A stretch of DNA of 64,000 bases from Paenibacillus graminis (GCF_000758705.1 NZ_CP009287.1:1054001-1118000), one strand, 5' to 3'; positions 9,901 to 18,635 are shown, numbered from the stretch's first letter. Notes: generated from the letters alone by a model not told the origin. Program-made: numbers and translations.

Positions 9901-10263
9901 GGGGATTGGCGCAGTGCGCATACGCTGCGCAAGGCGGCAGAGCTGAACCATGAGGTTCCGGTCATCGCCGGTGATGAGAAGACGACTGGACAGCTGCCGT
10001 CCACCGGCGCTTTTATCGGCTTTGGCGGGCAGCATGTTGTGCTGGATACCGTTAAGCCTGCTGAGGATGGGCGCGGCAGTGTACTGCGGCTCTATGAATC
10101 CTCCGGCGGGCGCGAAAGCGTGAAGCTGGCCTGGAATCAGCCTTTTAGCGAAATTTATATATCCAATGCCCTAGAGGAGGAATTGGAGCCTGTAGCCCAC
10201 CACGAAGGGGAGTTCGAGCTGCATTTTGCTCCTTTTGAGATCAAGACCATTTATATCCGATAA
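6928..10263 (+). CDS. Alpha-mannosidase, glycoside hydrolase family 38 (large, with repetitive inserts)
   Basis: Retaining, zinc-dependent alpha-mannosidase of 1111 residues. ATG 6928 has GGAGGG 6 bases upstream and overlaps the end of the GH3 gene by 14 bases, so the two are translationally coupled. The catalytic signature 'GQSHIDIAWLWPARET' puts the first metal His at residue 240; 'WLPDTFGYCASLPQ' carries the probable nucleophile Asp352; 'LLNQFHDIIPGSAI' is the third family motif. An N-terminal beta domain precedes the catalytic domain and large beta domains follow. Two low-complexity stretches interrupt the region after the catalytic domain: Ala-Thr-Glu-Arg/Gln repeats (about residues 656-684) and Ser-Thr-Gly-Ser-Leu-Thr repeats (about 713-762). 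No signal peptide, so cytoplasmic. Family certain; linkage preference unknown. Confidence 0.95.
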   Translation: MERIRRFIRELSERQWLEQQTLEGWDIQASVYTVPGQYDGMRPYTEGGDFTLFPSVQGTTYFFRRTLAIPAEWAGMRAGLIFESGGEGLLRVNGESRQGLDRNHTFVTLEASPDGRPLELEIELFDPIPEPVDPLNQQAVIQPPIRAIRTVLVLVNEPIQSLMYSAVIVRDAAVLLPEADMRRTRMLEALYNIIDGFLNLNETAVREGSAVAALEAKLRTEIAGIGGNAEGTIHMVGQSHIDIAWLWPARETVRKTSRTFSTVNALMEEYPEYQFAQSQPQLFEYLKDNDPSLFTKVKERIREGRWELVGGMWVEPDLNIPSGESLMRQMLYGQRFYLEEFGKTSDIEWLPDTFGYCASLPQILRHGGVRYFMTTKLGWNDTNVFPYDLFHWVGIDGTSMLSYLNHGVNENTLPKDVHDHWQSFREKKNHNEQMLLYGHGDGGGGVTREMLEYIRRAELMVGQPASTFSNAAGFFSGIGKRQPQLPEWRGDLYLELHRGTYTTHSRNKRNNRKAEILYREAELWQTLAASSMAPEVRDSIAGQLHKGWKLVLLNQFHDIIPGSAITEAYETSEQEYREAFALGESSLQPGLEALASQVATAGEGTPYVLFNSLGWARDAIVPLHLPAGRTWAAYDEAGSSLHMDLAAGLSAADEAAERATERATEQVTERVTEQAPERATEQTTRAITAYIHVPSIPGFGYKTVWLRQEDKSLSDSLTCSSTGSLTGDLTGSLTDDSTGTTYGSTGSLTSDSTGSSTGSLTERMELKNGWETPHYRLAFNERGEITSLFDKSAGREIVQPGGRANRFHFFHDRPTLWDAWDIDSRYEAQPAGEAELVEKYVLHAGKVRDVLRFRWKLGQSLITQDLILYAHDRRIDFKTHVDWNEAHKLLKVGFPVDVVADKATYEIPFGALERPTHRNTSWEQAQYEVCGHRFADVSEHGYGVSLLNDCKYGYDIQGSTIRLSLLRAPKWPDRVADQGAHDFTYALYPHTGDWRSAHTLRKAAELNHEVPVIAGDEKTTGQLPSTGAFIGFGGQHVVLDTVKPAEDGRGSVLRLYESSGGRESVKLAWNQPFSEIYISNALEEELEPVAHHEGEFELHFAPFEIKTIYIR
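8894..8977 (+). repeat. 12-bp tandem repeat inside the GH38 gene
   Basis: About seven degenerate units of GCAACAGAACGA encode an alternating (A/V)TE(R/Q) tract. The period is a multiple of three, so the frame stays open. It probably forms a charged helical or flexible insert between domains and may have grown by replication slippage. Confidence 0.8.
9060..9210 (+). repeat. Degenerate repeat coding for Ser-Thr-Gly-Ser-Leu-Thr in the GH38 gene
   Basis: Imperfect units built from CTCGACCGGCAGCCTGACT code for STGSLT/STGDLT blocks. This is a second low-complexity linker about 30 residues after the first, unlike the compact domain joints of typical GH38 enzymes. Confidence 0.75.
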
Positions 10264-10623
10264 ACGCATACCTTGCCGTGCCCATAAGTGGTTAAGTGGA
10301 ATTTCTCCAACTATTTTACTCAAAATCCCTTTCTCACCCGCAATTAGTGGGATTTTGTCCACCTAAATCGGTGAATTTGGTTGTTAGTTAGCCAAGGAGG
10401 GCTGATTAGGTTTACTTTTTCCCACTATCCATTTATATAGGAGCCAACGGCGGTAAATAGTGGGAGTTTTTCCACTTCGCTCAAGGATCAGCCGCAACAA
10501 AAACAGCAACCAAACTTTAAGCCGGGTCCACATAGACCGTTCCGCTGATCCGTCCGGCTCCCCGGATTGTAAAGCTTACACATGACTATTCTATCTACCA
10601 TGAACATAAGGAGTGTACCTTAC
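10264..10623 (+). repeat. Intergenic region with three AGTGG-n-CCACT hairpin repeats
   Basis: No gene is visible in this 360-base gap. It carries three copies of a short imperfect palindrome, AGTGGRNTTTNTCCACT-like, at about 10295-10312, 10346-10364 and 10459-10477. Related copies occur at 63112-63295, so it is a dispersed repeat family. No clear terminator or promoter was identified here, and it is not certain whether the upstream transcript continues into the GH125 gene. Confidence 0.65.
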
Positions 10624-11943
10624 TTGGAACAATTCAGACTACCGAAAATCCCGATGCCAAAGCTTACGCTGCCGCATGCCGTACAGGAGGTGCTGGCTGA
10701 AGCTGAAGAGAAGCTGGCCCATCGTCCGAAGCTGCTGCAGCTGTTCAAGAACTGTTTTCCCAATACGCTGGAGACGACCACCAAGCTGCTTGATGACGGT
10801 ACGACCTTTATCATCACCGGAGATATCCCGGCCTCCTGGCTGCGCGATTCTGTGGAGCAGGTCATTCATTATGTTCCCTTGGCCAAAAATGACCCTGACC
10901 TCCAGCGCATCATCGGCGGTCTGATCAAACGTCATATCCAGTACATCCACATTGACCCTTACGCCAATGCTTTTAATGAGTCGGCCAACGACTGGCACTG
11001 GAACACCACCGATGTCACGGAGATGTCCCCGTGGGTCTGGGAGCGGAAGTTCGAAATTGACTCGCTGTGCTTCGTTGTGCGGCTGGCCTATACCTATTGG
11101 AAGGAAACGGGGGTTACCGATTTCTTCAATGCGGAGTTCAAGTCTGCCCTGCGTGCAATTATTGATTTGTTCCGGAGAGAGCAGCGCCACTTCGAGCAAT
11201 CGCCTTACCGCTTCACCCGTAACAACGGTATTCCTGAGGACTCGCTGCGGAACAGCGGACTTGGCATGCCGGTGAACTATACAGGTATGATCTGGTCCGG
11301 CTTCCGCTCCAGTGATGATGCCTGTGATTTCCACTACAACATCCCCGGCAATATGTTTGCTGTTGTAGCCCTGCGCCAGATGCAGGAATTTGCGGAGTGG
11401 GTATTCCGGGACATGGATCTGCTGGCTGAACTGAAAGAGCTGGAGTTTGAGGTGGACTATGGCATCAAGCTGTACGGAATTTACCGCCACCCTGAGTTTG
11501 GGCCGATTTATGCCTATGAAACAGACGGCTTCGGCAACTACTGCCTGATGGATGATGCCGGAACCCCCGGGCTGATCTCCATTCCGTATCTGGGCTATAC
11601 CACGGCGGATGATCCGGTTTATCAGAACACCAGACGGTTTGCACTCAGCAAAGAGAATCCTTTCTATTATGAAGGAACCGCCGCAAAAGGGATCGGCAGC
11701 CCCCATACGCCGCAGAATTATATCTGGCATATGGCCCTGTCCATGCAGGGAATTACTGCACAATCTGTGGAGGAAAAGCTGGAGCTGGTCGCTCTGCTGG
11801 AAAGCACTGACGCGGATACCGGCTTTATGCATGAAGGTTTCCATGCGGACGACCCCTCCGTGTTCACCCGCAGCTGGTTCGCCTGGTCGAACAGCCTGTT
11901 CTCCCAGCTGGTGTACCGGATGATGAAGGATGGACAGCTGTGA
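10624..11943 (+). CDS. Exo-alpha-1,6-mannosidase, glycoside hydrolase family 125
   Basis: A metal-independent alpha-mannosidase of about 439 residues. Family features include 'FIITGDIPASWLRDSVEQV', 'YANAFNESANDWHWNTTDVT', 'WVWERKFEIDSLCFVVRLAY' and 'GYTTADDPVYQNTRRFALS'. GH125 enzymes invert and remove non-reducing terminal alpha-1,6-mannose, as in N-glycan breakdown by Clostridium and Streptococcus. The start is uncertain: TTG 10624 has AAGGAG 10 bases upstream, whereas ATG codons at 10582 and 10600 lack a good ribosome binding site. The stop codon overlaps the next gene's GTG start by four bases (coupled translation). No signal peptide, so it should act on imported oligosaccharide together with the flanking GH38 enzymes. 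Confidence 0.93.
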   Translation: MEQFRLPKIPMPKLTLPHAVQEVLAEAEEKLAHRPKLLQLFKNCFPNTLETTTKLLDDGTTFIITGDIPASWLRDSVEQVIHYVPLAKNDPDLQRIIGGLIKRHIQYIHIDPYANAFNESANDWHWNTTDVTEMSPWVWERKFEIDSLCFVVRLAYTYWKETGVTDFFNAEFKSALRAIIDLFRREQRHFEQSPYRFTRNNGIPEDSLRNSGLGMPVNYTGMIWSGFRSSDDACDFHYNIPGNMFAVVALRQMQEFAEWVFRDMDLLAELKELEFEVDYGIKLYGIYRHPEFGPIYAYETDGFGNYCLMDDAGTPGLISIPYLGYTTADDPVYQNTRRFALSKENPFYYEGTAAKGIGSPHTPQNYIWHMALSMQGITAQSVEEKLELVALLESTDADTGFMHEGFHADDPSVFTRSWFAWSNSLFSQLVYRMMKDGQL

Positions 11944-14900
11944 GTGCGGGCATTGTCGTTCTGTTCAGCGACCCGCTGTTCCCCGGCTATACCGCCTCGG
12001 CAGAACGGATACAGGAACAGGCGGAGCGTCTTGGCGGATTACAGCATGCCGCCCATGGTGTCCATGCTGTCCGTACTGCCGATGCAGGGCAGCTGGCAGC
12101 GGCGCTGGATGCAGCCGGGCCTGGCGCATGTTTCATCAATCTGCACGCCCCTTATTTCCCGAAGGAGGCCTGGGGCTCCATTCTGGCCTACCTTCAGCGC
12201 GGCGGCGGGCTGTTGAGCATCGGCGGCGCACCGTTCAAATATCCGGTGCGTGCGCGGGATGGCGTCTGGCAGGCCGAAGCCGAGCAGACTGCCTACCACC
12301 GGCAGCTTCATATTCATGAAGCGCTGCGGGTGGACGGCGGGCGTGTTCGGTCTCACGCCGCCCTGGCAGACATCCCTCTGTTCGCAGGCCGCGAGGGTCT
12401 GCTTAAACCCGCGGACACCTGGAATCTGGTGCCGCATGTGACCAAAAGCAGCGATCTGCCGGAACAAATGGGCGCAAGCGGCCCTATGGATACCCGGATC
12501 TATCCGCTGCTGAAGGGCATCTCGGCGGAAGGCCGTGAGGTGTCTGCTCCCGCTGTGCTGTGGGAGCATGTCGGCGGCCCCTTTGCCGGAGCGCGCTGGA
12601 TCTTCATCGGCCAGATGCTTGCGCCTGAGTACTGCGGTGACGAAGGGCTAAAGCTGCTTGCGGCCTGCGCGGCCTTTGCCGCCAAGGGTGTCACCGAGCT
12701 GTGGCTGAAGCCCAATTACGCCTCCTATGAGCAGGGCGAACGGCCTGTAATTAGCCTGCAAAGCCAGCAGTTGAGCCGTATCCGCACCGGGACAAGCCAA
12801 GAAACCTGGCAGCTTCAGTTTACCTTGCAGAAGGACGGATCGGCGTCCCCTTGTTTCGAGCACAGCTGTGAGATCCTGGCCGGCAGCGAAATGAACTTTC
12901 TTCGTCTGCCCATCCCCGTCGAGCTTGCGCCGGGCCTGTATCACCTGATCTGCCACGCCGAGGCGGAGGACGGCGAGCAGCGTGTGCTGCGCCAGGGCTT
13001 CTGGGGCTATGATGCCGCACTGCTTGCGCAAGGCGAGCCAATCATAGCTGGAAGAGACTATTTCCAGAAGAATGGACGTCCGCTGCCGGTCGTAGGCATG
13101 ACTTATATGACCTCGGATGTGGCACGGAAGTTTCTGTTCCTGCCGAACGCAGCCGTGTGGGACCGCGATATGGCGCAGATGAAGAAAGCCGGGATAAACT
13201 GGATACGTACCGGCATCTGGACCGCGTACCGCAATATCATGCAGGTCGACGGCCATGCCTCCGAAGAGGTGATGCGGGCCATCGATGCTTTTCTGCAGAC
13301 CGCCAAAAAGCATGACCTTCAAGTGACCTTTACCTTCTTCTCCTTCACACCGGAGACTTGGGAGGGGCGCAATCCTTATCTCGACCCGCGCAGTGTAGAG
13401 GCCCAAAAGCGGTTTATCCGCTCCATTGTTGCCCGGCATGTCCACACCACGCATGTGGATTGGGACTTAATTAATGAGCCGTCGATGTTCGATCCGCCGC
13501 GTATCTTCTCGGATGGGCCGAGCACTGCGGGCGACAGCTATGAACAGCAGGCCTTCTCTGCCTGGCTGGAGCAGCGCCATGGCAGCATCGCTGTTCTTCA
13601 GGAGCGCTGGAATATGACACCGCTGGAGCTGCCCGATTTCGTGTCGGTACGTCCCCCGGAACAAGCGGAGATCAACTTCAGCATCCAGGATATTCATTCC
13701 GGCAAACGCGGAACCCGCTGGCTCGATTACTGCCTGTTCTCCATGGACATGCATAACGTTTGGGCCAAGGAATTATATGGAACCATCAAGGAGCTGAATC
13801 CCGCGCAGCTGGTGACCGTAGGCCAGGACGAAGCGCTGGGCGCGCAGAGACCATCGCCGTTCTTTTACGAACAGGCCGTAGATTACACAACTGTCCATAG
13901 CTGGTGGCTGAACGACAATCTGCTGTGGAGCGGGATCTTTGCCAAAACAGAGAACAAACCGAACCTGGTGCAGGAAACCGGAATTATGTATGTCGAAACC
14001 CCCGACGGGCGCGCCAAAAGAACCGAGGAAGAACTGCGTTCCATCCTGGAACGCAAGTATGCGTATGCCTTTGCTGCGGGCGGAGCGGGAGCGGTTCAGT
14101 GGATCTGGAACACCAACTTTTATATGGATAATGCCAATGAATCGCAGATCGGTGCACTGCGCGCGGATGGAACTGAGAAGCCTGAGGCGGATGTCTCGTA
14201 TGATTTCGGACGTTTCATGGCGGAGGCCGGGGGCTTGTTTGCGGGCCGGAAGCTTGAGGATATCGCTGTGATTTTCCCGTATTCCAACGATTTCTCCAAC
14301 CGCAAGCTCGCCTATGACGCCACTACCCGGCTGACACGCATTCTGTCCTACCAGCTGCGCCTGCCGTTCCGTGGAGTTTCGGAATATGGCCTGGAAGCGC
14401 TGGAGGCCCAGCCGCCGAAGCTGATTCTGCTGCCGAGTGCTCATAATCTGGATGACAGCGCAATGGAGAGGCTGATTGCATTCGTGGAACGGACTGGCTC
14501 AGTGCTTCTGGTGACCGGTACGATGGGCCTCAATGCCTACTGGCAGCCTTCTGAACGTCTCGTGGAGCTTCTCGGCACGCGTGAACTGAGCAATGTGCGG
14601 CGCGAGGAACGTATGGAGCTTGGCGGTAGAACCTTTGCCGTTTCCTACGGGCAGCGCCGGATTGCTGAACTGGTAAAAGAAGTACAGGTGCGGGATACCG
14701 CCGTAGCCGCTCACCCGGCAGAGCCTGGAGATACCGTAACCGACCTTCCGCTGGGGAAGGGACGCCTTATCTGGTGCCCGCTTCCGCTGGAATTGAATGA
14801 ACGCGACGAACCCATCGCCGAACTTTACCGCTATGCGGCAGAATGCTCAGGCGTTTCTGCCGGAATGGAATGGATCAGCGGGGGCGATTTGCCGGGCGTC

Positions 14901-15113
14901 TACGGACGCAAACTGGATTTTGCCGAAGGAGCGCTTTACATTTTCGTATCCGAATACGCTTGGGACGCTGACATAGAAGTCAAAGACCCGCAGACAGGTG
15001 TAAGCTACAGCTTCCGGCTTGGCCAAGAACGCTCCGTACTGTTTGCGGCAGATAAGCAGGGGCAGCTGGTTTCTGTGTACAGAGCGGAAGAAACTGCAAT
15101 TACAATACACTGA
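11940..15113 (+). CDS. Clan GH-A glycoside hydrolase, GH42-like (beta-galactosidase/mannosidase type)
   Basis: A 1057-residue intracellular glycosidase starting at GTG 11940 inside the stop of the GH125 gene. The first ~370 residues look like a glutamine-amidotransferase-like fold plus beta domain ('FINLHAPYFPKEAWGSILAY'). A TIM barrel follows from ~380 ('WDRDMAQMKKAGINWIRTGI'). It has 'WDLINEPSMFD' (Glu513, probable acid/base) and 'LVQETGIMYVE' (Glu679, probable nucleophile). After ~770 a second alpha/beta domain ('IAVIFPYSNDFSNRKLAYDA', 'LILLPSAHNLDD') resembles the trimerisation domain of GH42 enzymes. The order of domains is unlike standard GH42, so the family number and substrate are open. 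The setting among alpha-mannosidases suggests a beta-mannoside or beta-galactoside within the same glycan. Confidence 0.8.
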   Translation: MSAGIVVLFSDPLFPGYTASAERIQEQAERLGGLQHAAHGVHAVRTADAGQLAAALDAAGPGACFINLHAPYFPKEAWGSILAYLQRGGGLLSIGGAPFKYPVRARDGVWQAEAEQTAYHRQLHIHEALRVDGGRVRSHAALADIPLFAGREGLLKPADTWNLVPHVTKSSDLPEQMGASGPMDTRIYPLLKGISAEGREVSAPAVLWEHVGGPFAGARWIFIGQMLAPEYCGDEGLKLLAACAAFAAKGVTELWLKPNYASYEQGERPVISLQSQQLSRIRTGTSQETWQLQFTLQKDGSASPCFEHSCEILAGSEMNFLRLPIPVELAPGLYHLICHAEAEDGEQRVLRQGFWGYDAALLAQGEPIIAGRDYFQKNGRPLPVVGMTYMTSDVARKFLFLPNAAVWDRDMAQMKKAGINWIRTGIWTAYRNIMQVDGHASEEVMRAIDAFLQTAKKHDLQVTFTFFSFTPETWEGRNPYLDPRSVEAQKRFIRSIVARHVHTTHVDWDLINEPSMFDPPRIFSDGPSTAGDSYEQQAFSAWLEQRHGSIAVLQERWNMTPLELPDFVSVRPPEQAEINFSIQDIHSGKRGTRWLDYCLFSMDMHNVWAKELYGTIKELNPAQLVTVGQDEALGAQRPSPFFYEQAVDYTTVHSWWLNDNLLWSGIFAKTENKPNLVQETGIMYVETPDGRAKRTEEELRSILERKYAYAFAAGGAGAVQWIWNTNFYMDNANESQIGALRADGTEKPEADVSYDFGRFMAEAGGLFAGRKLEDIAVIFPYSNDFSNRKLAYDATTRLTRILSYQLRLPFRGVSEYGLEALEAQPPKLILLPSAHNLDDSAMERLIAFVERTGSVLLVTGTMGLNAYWQPSERLVELLGTRELSNVRREERMELGGRTFAVSYGQRRIAELVKEVQVRDTAVAAHPAEPGDTVTDLPLGKGRLIWCPLPLELNERDEPIAELYRYAAECSGVSAGMEWISGGDLPGVYGRKLDFAEGALYIFVSEYAWDADIEVKDPQTGVSYSFRLGQERSVLFAADKQGQLVSVYRAEETAITIH

Positions 15114-15141
15114 GCAAGAACTAAGGGGAGAGATGGGGTTC

Positions 15142-17895
15142 ATGACTAGGAAAAAGACCGCACATATCGTTTCCCACACCCACTGGGACCGGGAATGGTA
15201 TCTGCCTTACGAGAAGCATCATGTCCGTCTGGTGCAGCTGGTGGATGCATTACTCGATAAATTAGACAGCAGTACAGCCTTCCGCAGCTTTTATCTGGAT
15301 GGCCAGACCATTATTCTGGAGGATTATCTGCAGGTACGCCCCGAGAACAAGGAACGTCTGGAGCAGCACATCCGGGCTGGGCGGATTCTGATTGGCCCGT
15401 GGTATATCCTGCAGGATGCATTTCTTACGAGCGGCGAGGCTAATGTACGCAATATGCAGATCGGCCATCAGGATGCTCTAAAATACGGCGAACCGTCCAA
15501 AATAGGCTACTTCCCCGATACCTTCGGTCTCGTCGGCCAGACGCCGCAGCTCATGCTCCAGTCCGGCATTAAGAATGCCTTCTTCGGCAGAGGCGTGAAG
15601 CCTACTGGCTTCAACAATACCGTATCGGACGGCGGCTACGAATCATCGTTCTCCGAGCTGATCTGGGAAGGGCCGGACGGTTCACGTATACTTGGCATTC
15701 TCTTCGCTAACTGGTATTCCAACGGCAATGAAGTTCCGGCGGACGAAGCAGCTGCGCGGGAGTTTTGGGACCGGAAGCTTGCAGATGCCGAGAAATATGC
15801 TTCCACAGGCGAGCTGCTGTTCATGAACGGCTGTGACCATCAACCCCTGCAGCTCGATTTGCCGGAGGCGATAGCCACCGCGCAGGCGCTCTATCCCGGG
15901 GTGGAGTTCGTTCATTCGAACTTCCCGGATTATCTGGACGCCCTGAATGCGGAACTGGAAAAGGGAGGCGAATCCGGCACGCTGGAACTGTCCTCCGTTA
16001 CCGGGGAGCTGCGCAGCCAGCGGACCGATGGCTGGGGCACACTTGTCAATACGGCTTCGGCCCGTGTGTATTTGAAGCAGATGAACCAGAAGGGCCAGAC
16101 CCTGCTTGAAAAAGTAGCCGAGCCGCTGGCCTCCATTGCAGGGCTTGCCGGCAAAGAGTATCCGCATCATCTGTTCACCTACGCCTGGAAGACGCTGATG
16201 CAGAACCATCCGCATGACAGCATCTGCGGCTGCAGCGTGGACGAGGTGCACCGCGAGATGGTGGCCCGTTTTGATAAAAGCCGTCACGTAGCAGAAAGCA
16301 TCATAGAAGACAGCGCCAGATTTATCGCCGGAGCTGTAGATACCTCTGTTTTTGGGGGCGCTGTGGAAGCTGTTCCTTTTGTGGTAATGAATACTACAGG
16401 CTGGAACCGCACGGGCACGGTCAGCATTGAGCTCGACGCTGCCCGCTTGTACCTGCGCGAGGGCTATGGCCTGGAAGAGACCTCACGCAGAATGCGGAAA
16501 TTTGATCTCTCCGGCCGGGTATTGCTGGACGACAGCGGCAAGGTGCTGGCCTGCACTGTGGAGGATCTGGGCCTTGAATTCGGCTACGATCTGCCGGACG
16601 ACAAGTTTCGCCAGCCTTTCATGTGCCGCAGAGTCAAGCTCACCTTCGAAGCGGCTGAAGTTCCGGCGCTTGGACTTCGCGCTTATGCCTGGACCACACA
16701 GCAAGCGGCAGCAGCTTTGGCTGAGCCTTCGCTCTTAAGCGGTGGGCATGTACTGGAAAATAAGGCAATTCGTATTGAAGTTGCCGCAGACGGCTCCTTC
16801 AGCCTGCATCACAAGCTTAGCGGGGCAGTATACCATGATCTGGGCATTTACGAGAATACCGGGGACATCGGCAACGAATATATGTACAGACAGCCTGATG
16901 GTGAACTTCCTTTGACGACCAAAGGACTGGATGCAGCGGTCTCTGTCCTGGAAGATACCCCTTTTCGTGCGGCTATTGAGATTATACATGAATGGGAGAT
17001 TCCCGCTTCGGCAGATGCCGGACTGAACGAGGAACAGCGTGCACTGGTGTATTATCCGGAGCGCAAGGCACAGCGCAGCAGCGAGACAGTGACTTTGCAG
17101 CTTCGTACAGTGATTTCACTGGAACGTGAAGGCAAAGGGCTGCATATTGAATCCACAATCAACAATGTTGCGAAAGATCACCGTGTACGTATGCTGTTCC
17201 CTACAGATCTTCAGACTTCTGTGCATCATGCCGACTCCATGTTTGAGATTGTCAAACGGGACAACGAGCCAGCGGCAGAATGGCAGAATCCAAGCAATAC
17301 CCAGCATCAGCAGTCGTTTGTGGATGTTAGCAGTGCTGAGGCTGGCCTGACTGTAGCCAATCTCGGACTGAATGAATATGAAGTGCTGCGTGATGGGCGT
17401 AATACAATTGCCGTTACCCTGCTTCGCAGCGTAGGCGAACTGGGGGACTGGGGCTGGTTCCCGACACCAGAGGCACAATGCCTCGGTGAGCATACCGTAC
17501 AACTGATGCTGATTCCGCACACCGGAGACGGTATTACTTCAGGCGCATATGCTCAGGCATACCAGTTTCAGGCTCCGTGGACCATCTTCCAGACGGGTAT
17601 CCATACCGGTACCATTGCTTCGGGGTATTCTCCGCTGAGCTGGAAAGGCACAGAAGCCGCATTCTCTTCCATGAAAATGAACCAGACCACCGGAGACCTT
17701 CTGATGCGCTGGTACAACATGAGCAGTTCGCAGACACAGCTGGATGTACAACTGAAGCTGTCTCATAAGCATCTGTATCGCACAGGCATCCTGGAAGAAA
17801 GTACAGCTCCATTACCGGATTCGGGGGAGGCCTGGCATCTGCTGGAGCTTGGACCTTGCGAGATTGCCACATTCGGAGTTCATTTAGAAGCTTGA
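15142..17895 (+). CDS. Alpha-mannosidase, glycoside hydrolase family 38 (MngB-like)
   Basis: A second GH38 enzyme, 917 residues, of the shorter bacterial type that starts directly with the catalytic domain: 'TAHIVSHTHWDREWYLPYEK' gives metal His12 and His14, and 'IGYFPDTFGLVGQTPQ' gives nucleophile Asp126. 'LMQNHPHDSICGCSVDEVHR' is the C-terminal catalytic motif. ATG 15142 is preferred; an in-frame ATG at 15133 is only two bases from the AGGGGAG site and a long 5' extension lies inside the previous gene. It ends the operon and is followed by a strong terminator. Compared with the first GH38 it has no low-complexity inserts, so the two are probably not recent duplicates and may cut different alpha-linkages. 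Confidence 0.94.
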   Translation: MTRKKTAHIVSHTHWDREWYLPYEKHHVRLVQLVDALLDKLDSSTAFRSFYLDGQTIILEDYLQVRPENKERLEQHIRAGRILIGPWYILQDAFLTSGEANVRNMQIGHQDALKYGEPSKIGYFPDTFGLVGQTPQLMLQSGIKNAFFGRGVKPTGFNNTVSDGGYESSFSELIWEGPDGSRILGILFANWYSNGNEVPADEAAAREFWDRKLADAEKYASTGELLFMNGCDHQPLQLDLPEAIATAQALYPGVEFVHSNFPDYLDALNAELEKGGESGTLELSSVTGELRSQRTDGWGTLVNTASARVYLKQMNQKGQTLLEKVAEPLASIAGLAGKEYPHHLFTYAWKTLMQNHPHDSICGCSVDEVHREMVARFDKSRHVAESIIEDSARFIAGAVDTSVFGGAVEAVPFVVMNTTGWNRTGTVSIELDAARLYLREGYGLEETSRRMRKFDLSGRVLLDDSGKVLACTVEDLGLEFGYDLPDDKFRQPFMCRRVKLTFEAAEVPALGLRAYAWTTQQAAAALAEPSLLSGGHVLENKAIRIEVAADGSFSLHHKLSGAVYHDLGIYENTGDIGNEYMYRQPDGELPLTTKGLDAAVSVLEDTPFRAAIEIIHEWEIPASADAGLNEEQRALVYYPERKAQRSSETVTLQLRTVISLEREGKGLHIESTINNVAKDHRVRMLFPTDLQTSVHHADSMFEIVKRDNEPAAEWQNPSNTQHQQSFVDVSSAEAGLTVANLGLNEYEVLRDGRNTIAVTLLRSVGELGDWGWFPTPEAQCLGEHTVQLMLIPHTGDGITSGAYAQAYQFQAPWTIFQTGIHTGTIASGYSPLSWKGTEAAFSSMKMNQTTGDLLMRWYNMSSSQTQLDVQLKLSHKHLYRTGILEESTAPLPDSGEAWHLLELGPCEIATFGVHLEA

Positions 17896-17907
17896 CCTTC
17901 TACTCAT

Positions 17908-17943
17908 AAAGATCCCCCGGCGCTTCCCTGCCGGGGGATCTTT
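17908..17943 (+). terminator. Strong rho-independent terminator of the mannoside operon
   Basis: AAAGATCCCCCGGC pairs perfectly with GCCGGGGGATCTTT around an 8-base loop and runs into Ts. It marks the end of the transcript carrying the five hydrolase genes. Confidence 0.93.
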
Positions 17944-18028
17944 AAATGTTCGTCCTGCTAATTTACTTCCATGGTTCGCAGATGTCTGTAGTAGTCTAAG
18001 CTCACTATGTGATTTGAATTGGCTTGGT

Positions 18029-18316
18029 TTACTTCCCTTTGTACATCTTATACCAGTCCCTGACAGCTTCAGCTAGTGAGGGATTTCTGTGTCTCTGCCA
18101 CTCAGAGGTTTCCCATTCGAGAACAGCAAGCCGCTTCGTTTTGTAATAGCTGTAATCGCGGATATTCCAAGGGGAGTAGACTTTTCTATACCATTTGCCA
18201 TTTGTGGTTTCGCGCGCGTAACGTCGGACGGCTTTGCTCGCCTGTCTTTTAACCCAGACAGAACCGGGGGAGCATTGATCGTTCCATACCGGATGTTTTT
18301 TTGCACTTAGGCTCAT
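18029..18316 (-). CDS. Conserved small basic protein of unknown function
   Basis: A 95-residue protein rich in Lys, Arg, Trp and Tyr. The ATG at 18316 has AAGGAGG 11 bases upstream. The start 'SLSAKKHPVWND' and 'KRQASKAVRRYAR' recall a widespread family of small uncharacterised proteins of the pattern SRSxKKxPxxxD...KKxANRKVRR; the role of that family is unknown to me. It stands alone on the - strand, between the mannoside operon and the rRNA operon, with no obvious partner. No membrane segment or signal peptide. The basic character would suit nucleic-acid binding, but that is only a guess. Confidence 0.7.
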   Translation of the reverse strand: MSLSAKKHPVWNDQCSPGSVWVKRQASKAVRRYARETTNGKWYRKVYSPWNIRDYSYYKTKRLAVLEWETSEWQRHRNPSLAEAVRDWYKMYKGK

Positions 18317-18522
18317 CGTGACTCTAACCTCCTTATAGAAAGGGAAGCTAGAGGTCGTGAAGGATCTTCATAAGTGCTTACCTCTTTCGGAAGCAGGCAT
18401 AAATAATCGGGGATTGGACACCATACAGTCTAGACGCTAGTGATCGGGAAGAGTTTCGTAGCAGAACGAAAACAACGCACCTGCAGGTGCTTAGAGTAAA
18501 TTTAAAAAAAACAAAATAATGC
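18317..18522. other. Gene-free stretch between the small protein gene and the rRNA promoters
   Basis: No ORF with a ribosome binding site is visible. It should hold the - strand promoter of the 95-residue protein and upstream sequence of the rRNA promoters, including an A-rich stretch just before the first -35 that could act as an UP element. Confidence 0.5.
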
Positions 18523-18551
18523 TTGCAATGAATCTCTATACATGGTATATT
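18523..18551 (+). promoter_or_regulatory. rRNA promoter P1
   Basis: TTGCAA at 18523-18528 and TATATT at 18546-18551 are separated by 17 bases, preceded by an A-rich run. This is a good sigma-A promoter upstream of the rRNA operon. Confidence 0.8.
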
Positions 18552-18606
18552 CTTATTCCGGCCAAGAAAGCTAAACGCCGAGCTCGATAAGAAGTTAAAA
18601 AAGAGC

Positions 18607-18635
18607 TTGCATTAATCGGCCGAACATGATATATT
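18607..18635 (+). promoter_or_regulatory. rRNA promoter P2
   Basis: TTGCAT at 18607-18612 and TATATT at 18630-18635 with a 17-base spacer. Together with P1 it gives the tandem-promoter arrangement usual for Bacillus-group rRNA operons. Confidence 0.8.

Noticed and set aside
10639..11844. 401-codon antisense ORF opposite the GH125 gene, and similar long antisense ORFs opposite GH3 and GH2 genes (4743-5708, 46814-48106)
   Set aside because: The GC-rich codon use of the real genes keeps the opposite frame open. The antisense proteins show no recognisable motifs.
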